The notes under the pieces: generated by a model
Database searches by the model: none
Seen by the model: the letters and a program-made list of their open reading frames with translations, nothing else
Told to the model about the DNA's origin: nothing
NCBI GenBank assembly: GCA_937907165.1
Contig: CALCUH010000034.1
Span: 1 to 64,000 of the forward strand
Length of the DNA stretch: 64,000 nucleotides
Source: an uncultured Bacteroidales bacterium
GTDB taxonomy: Bacteria > Bacteroidota > Bacteroidia > Bacteroidales > Paludibacteraceae
Direction of reading: 5' to 3'
Translations under genes and position numbers: made by a program
Shown: positions 62,001 to 64,000 of the stretch, piece after piece
Layout of the letters: every line of letters starts with the position of its first letter
Position numbering within the stretch: the stretch's first letter is position 1

Positions 62001-64000
62001 TGGTGTTATTAAGATACCAACTACCTGAAGTCAGCACCATGTTACGGCTACGAGCCACATCCTTAGCCACCTTTCCTTGGCCTTCATTGAATTTCCAATA
62101 ACCGACTAGGCCATCCGTAGAAGCCGACTTTTGGAAATGCATTTGCGCTTGAGCGACGTCGTTGGGCCTATCGGTATTCCACAAAGTCATTTCACTAATA
62201 GCGCCTTTAACGCCCTTTCCAACGGAGATTTTACCAGAACCTCCATACGTAGGCACTCGCTTATCGGTGAACAATTTCACCTGATTGTCATCATAAGCCA
62301 CCAATGCGCTGATAAGAGAAGAATCCTTGCCAACACTATAATTAAACGTCAGGAAGCTCCATTGATTGAAAGGAATCTGTTTTTCGGAAACGATCACTTC
62401 CCCATTAACATTGAAAGTCAACTTCCGTTCCGAATCGACGCCCATCAAGAACGATCCATCGGAAGAAGCGTGGTTCAACAAAACACCAGCGCCAGACAGA
62501 TACACCCACATATCAACAGAGAAGCTCTTATTCGCCAAGAAAATATCAGCCTCAGTCTGAGCAATGTACCCAGCAGAACTATCCAGTTTCAAAGCCACGT
62601 TATGATCCACCTCCGCATCGTTCAGAACACCTTGGACGATGAAGTTGTCACCCTTCGAAAGCATCGATGAAGACCAATGCACGCCGCCCCACGACTCGTT
62701 GAAAGTGCGGCCACCATAAACAATGTCGAGCGTGATTTCGTCGCCCGCATTCAAAATACCATCAGAAGGGTTAGGATTACCCAACACCACAGGGCGTTCC
62801 ATATCCTTCACCACCTCAACAATTTCACTCTCGTTGGTAATCTTCGTATTGGTGCCGCTTGCGCACACACTCACGGCACGGAACTGGTAGGTCTGGTCGT
62901 TATAAAGAGAAGAAGACATCGGGAAGAAGATATGAGCCGTAGCACCATCCAAACTATCCACCAAAAGTTTTTCAACGAGATTCCAATCGTTATCACGTTC
63001 GCCCTTGTATTGAAGATTGATTTCGCCGAAATTCAGATAATCTTTCTCGTAGTCTTTGACAACTAATTGCAAAGTATCATGAGTGGAAGTGTTCATAACC
63101 TTATTCTCTATTTGAAGGGTAAGAGGAGAACAGCTAGGCACGAATTCAACAGAGAGATAGACTGTATCGGCAATCACCTCCCAAATATCGGTACCATCAT
63201 ATTGGCAGTCGGAAGCCAAAACGACAGCGATGCTATCATACTTCATGATATCCTGACGAGACTGCTTAATCTGCAGATTCTTGTGAGTAGTCTCCAAAGC
63301 GTTAACAAGCGTCGCTCTTGCCGTCGGGAAAGGAACGCCATCGATAGAGAGAGCCGCACCGTCAGCGTTGCTATCATCCACCACATAGAGTCTATACCAG
63401 ACATTCTCGTTCGTTTCAGACAAATTGTCCAAATTTAACGTGAAGTTAGCGGCTGAACCGCTTGGAACGTCAATGATTTTTTGGAATTTCAAATTACCCT
63501 CCCCGACAGTGATACGAGGGACTTCAATCTGCATTGTCTTAGTCGCCAAAACATGTTCGTCAGGCTCATAAAATTTAGTTCTCTTCTCGTCCTCATAAGG
63601 GCAAGTTGTCTGGCCCGCGCGAGTGTAGAAGATTGGACCGAAACCGTCAGGAGCTTGGAACACATCAATAGACAAAGCGTCATCGTCACCATCCTCCGCC
63701 AAAGTGAAACCTACAGTCGTACAATTCTCCGTCTCGGAAGACTCCTCAAAGCTCTCCGTACCACCCTGTTTTGTTTCAGCCTCAACAGTCATACCAATTC
63801 CGCAGAAAGCGAATCCGGTCTTACCTCCGACAACGGCCAAACCTTTGGTCGTGGAAACGTCAGTTGATGAAGATGAGCCACAACGCTGAACGGATTCCTC
63901 AATGTTAGTACCCGAATCGAAAGAGAGATTCTTCACCTTCCATCCATACTTGTCCGTGTCATAGAACAACGTGAAATCACGCTTGCCAGAAGGTGTAGAC
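59005..64000 (-). CDS. T9SS-exported protein with LamG domains, 5' end outside the window
   Basis: The frame stays open to the window edge, so the N terminus is missing; about 1,660 residues are visible. A pair of LamG/concanavalin-like domains lies in the middle (around FSVDMWVYLSGAGVLLNHAS and NNVWHHIALNVLRNGMTTVY). A domain resembling bacterial Ig-like modules follows (SISGLPSWLTADKTSGSLD). Then come repeated segments around GWNWISLNVKPF and GWNWIGNNSTSI. The last ~75 residues (VYPTLVETDLFVKSG to GEYVLLLETSEGDFYQLFTK) are a type A T9SS sorting domain. The protein is probably a surface-anchored or secreted glycan-binding protein. No catalytic domain was recognised in the visible part. Confidence 0.85.
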   Translation of the reverse strand, partial: STPSGKRDFTLFYDTDKYGWKVKNLSFDSGTNIEESVQRCGSSSSTDVSTTKGLAVVGGKTGFAFCGIGMTVEAETKQGGTESFEESSETENCTTVGFTLAEDGDDDALSIDVFQAPDGFGPIFYTRAGQTTCPYEDEKRTKFYEPDEHVLATKTMQIEVPRITVGEGNLKFQKIIDVPSGSAANFTLNLDNLSETNENVWYRLYVVDDSNADGAALSIDGVPFPTARATLVNALETTHKNLQIKQSRQDIMKYDSIAVVLASDCQYDGTDIWEVIADTVYLSVEFVPSCSPLTLQIENKVMNTSTHDTLQLVVKDYEKDYLNFGEINLQYKGERDNDWNLVEKLLVDSLDGATAHIFFPMSSSLYNDQTYQFRAVSVCASGTNTKITNESEIVEVVKDMERPVVLGNPNPSDGILNAGDEITLDIVYGGRTFNESWGGVHWSSSMLSKGDNFIVQGVLNDAEVDHNVALKLDSSAGYIAQTEADIFLANKSFSVDMWVYLSGAGVLLNHASSDGSFLMGVDSERKLTFNVNGEVIVSEKQIPFNQWSFLTFNYSVGKDSSLISALVAYDDNQVKLFTDKRVPTYGGSGKISVGKGVKGAISEMTLWNTDRPNDVAQAQMHFQKSASTDGLVGYWKFNEGQGKVAKDVARSRNMVLTSGSWYLNNTNYAAKLSGQSYVNVDISRCNALTTDDYMVEMFFRGEPQKNATLWSANQKVALKFNAGGYLTLLSDGKEEILSSGNYLNNVWHHIALNVLRNGMTTVYVDGETAGQISSSKVAALQAPYLTVGAQRYIDNDTTKLKDYFKGDVDEVRYWLATFNGKAIEQFSHMRLNGDEAGLQAYYPFEGIKADAAGGSYVFNLNDCSVNAAGMAATNSVEQSATAPALRPKARMSDVAYGFVSSERTVTITLNESAKRLEGTTINFTVKNVRDENNNFSLPVTWSAFVNQNRLLWADESISLVKDGEENAAFSATISNQGSSTEAWSISGLPSWLTADKTSGSLDAQKTQTISFKVNDAVAVGKYEEVIYLSGNEGLNVPFTLSLKVTKNTPAWSVDPSLYEGSMSLLSQLKIDGKYVDNAEDLVAAFVNGKCVGLASPVYYPRYDAYFVSMDIYGNSDFSKRNILFKAWDASTGIVYSALETSEDIVFEANTLKGTMGDPVILSTASYQELALPLKKGWNWISLNVKPFDNSVKGVFGDIAPENNLVKSQLNVAYSDGEDYMGSLSTISVGSMYKVNMMESSTLSVVGAALNLSEEKVIISKGWNWIGNNSTSILSLNQALAGLNPVDGDLIKGQSGFAYYEGYEWVGTLTSLVPGSGYMYYSQSDSVRSFSYPSVSIKSAQGMPMFAAPKAAPSAPAFKTVDAHAYSGNMTVVAVVNDKDTLLKSYEVGVFSGDECRASASANVKGMVFLTIAGDAETSSDSLVFKVMTGGEERVAVTKLAYSEDANYGSLSNPFVINMDSPIKESLPEDTTVTSSDPSGKQLLTASKRGVKIVAVVMDDDSILANRAVGAFVDGKCVTAGSTDKSGRITFSFVADSMDLIRFKMTENDGEIESVTRLYYAESATYGSEEYPFVIQMNPGNGLLNVAANAGLLVYPTLVETDLFVKSGSMDVLGYTIWSVSGVAYKKDACRTKNVAINVSDLQNGEYVLLLETSEGDFYQLFTKK

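Noticed and set aside
61159..62028. 289-codon plus-strand frame opposite the LamG cargo gene
   Set aside because: Antisense to LamG coding sequence; translation has no recognisable domain.

Overview
The window is from a Bacteroidales bacterium, probably a metagenome-assembled contig. Evidence for the phylum is the type IX secretion (T9SS) protein PorQ, two large secreted proteins ending in the two known classes of T9SS sorting domain, the families DUF4295 and DUF4924, relaxed lipoprotein signals, and the Bacteroidetes -7 promoter element TAnnTTTG upstream of many genes. The T9SS argues against Bacteroides proper. Bases 6-39 are Illumina adapter, so the left end is a real contig end and the first gene is cut there.

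Layout. 40-1830: tail of a DUF4015 glycosidase-like gene, then lrgAB. 1855-6368: a variable island between lrgB and comM with surface O-acylation genes (SGNH plus MBOAT, and an acyltransferase 3), a decayed RhuM gene, and decayed second copies of the 3' ends of both comM and lrgB. 6508-12343: comM, a YD-repeat lipoprotein and a MacAB-type efflux operon. 12528-18041: HAD phosphatase, a small exported protein, pyrD/pyrK, a queuosine-precursor transporter, and dnaX interrupted at an 11-A run. 18366-19243: a gene-free AT-rich stretch with a cluster of DnaA-box-like sites and two related units each ending in a strong hairpin; this is the best candidate for a replication origin and/or small RNAs. 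19244-28696: murB, an RRM protein, acyl-ACP thioesterase, DUF1846, then a plus-strand operon mlaE-mlaF-small membrane protein-mutL-S4 protein-WG protein-DUF4924. 28673-33144: hemolysin III, AlkD-like protein, tRNA-His, an MFS transporter with an inserted beta-domain, and an SDR.

33299-53813 is the secretion and envelope block. A ~3,850-residue T9SS-exported protein has about 25 HYR-like modules, including a duplicated four-module block. It lies downstream of a tightly coupled minus-strand operon porQ-cmk-ispH-pfkA-GH73 hydrolase-SGNH-like protein; the last has lost the SGNH catalytic residues. A 1,246-residue multi-pass histidine kinase precedes porQ. 54002-58621: TSCPD protein, aroC/SlyD/outer-membrane barrel operon, pncC, and the bL28-bL33-DUF4295 operon with a consensus promoter. 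The right end (59005-64000) is the C-terminal part of another T9SS cargo with LamG domains, continuing past the window.

No complete insertion sequence, CRISPR array, prophage or obvious defence system was seen. The most notable items are the dnaX frameshift site, the origin/small-RNA region, the MFS transporter with an inserted domain, the catalytically dead SGNH-like protein and the duplicated gene ends around the acyltransferase island.
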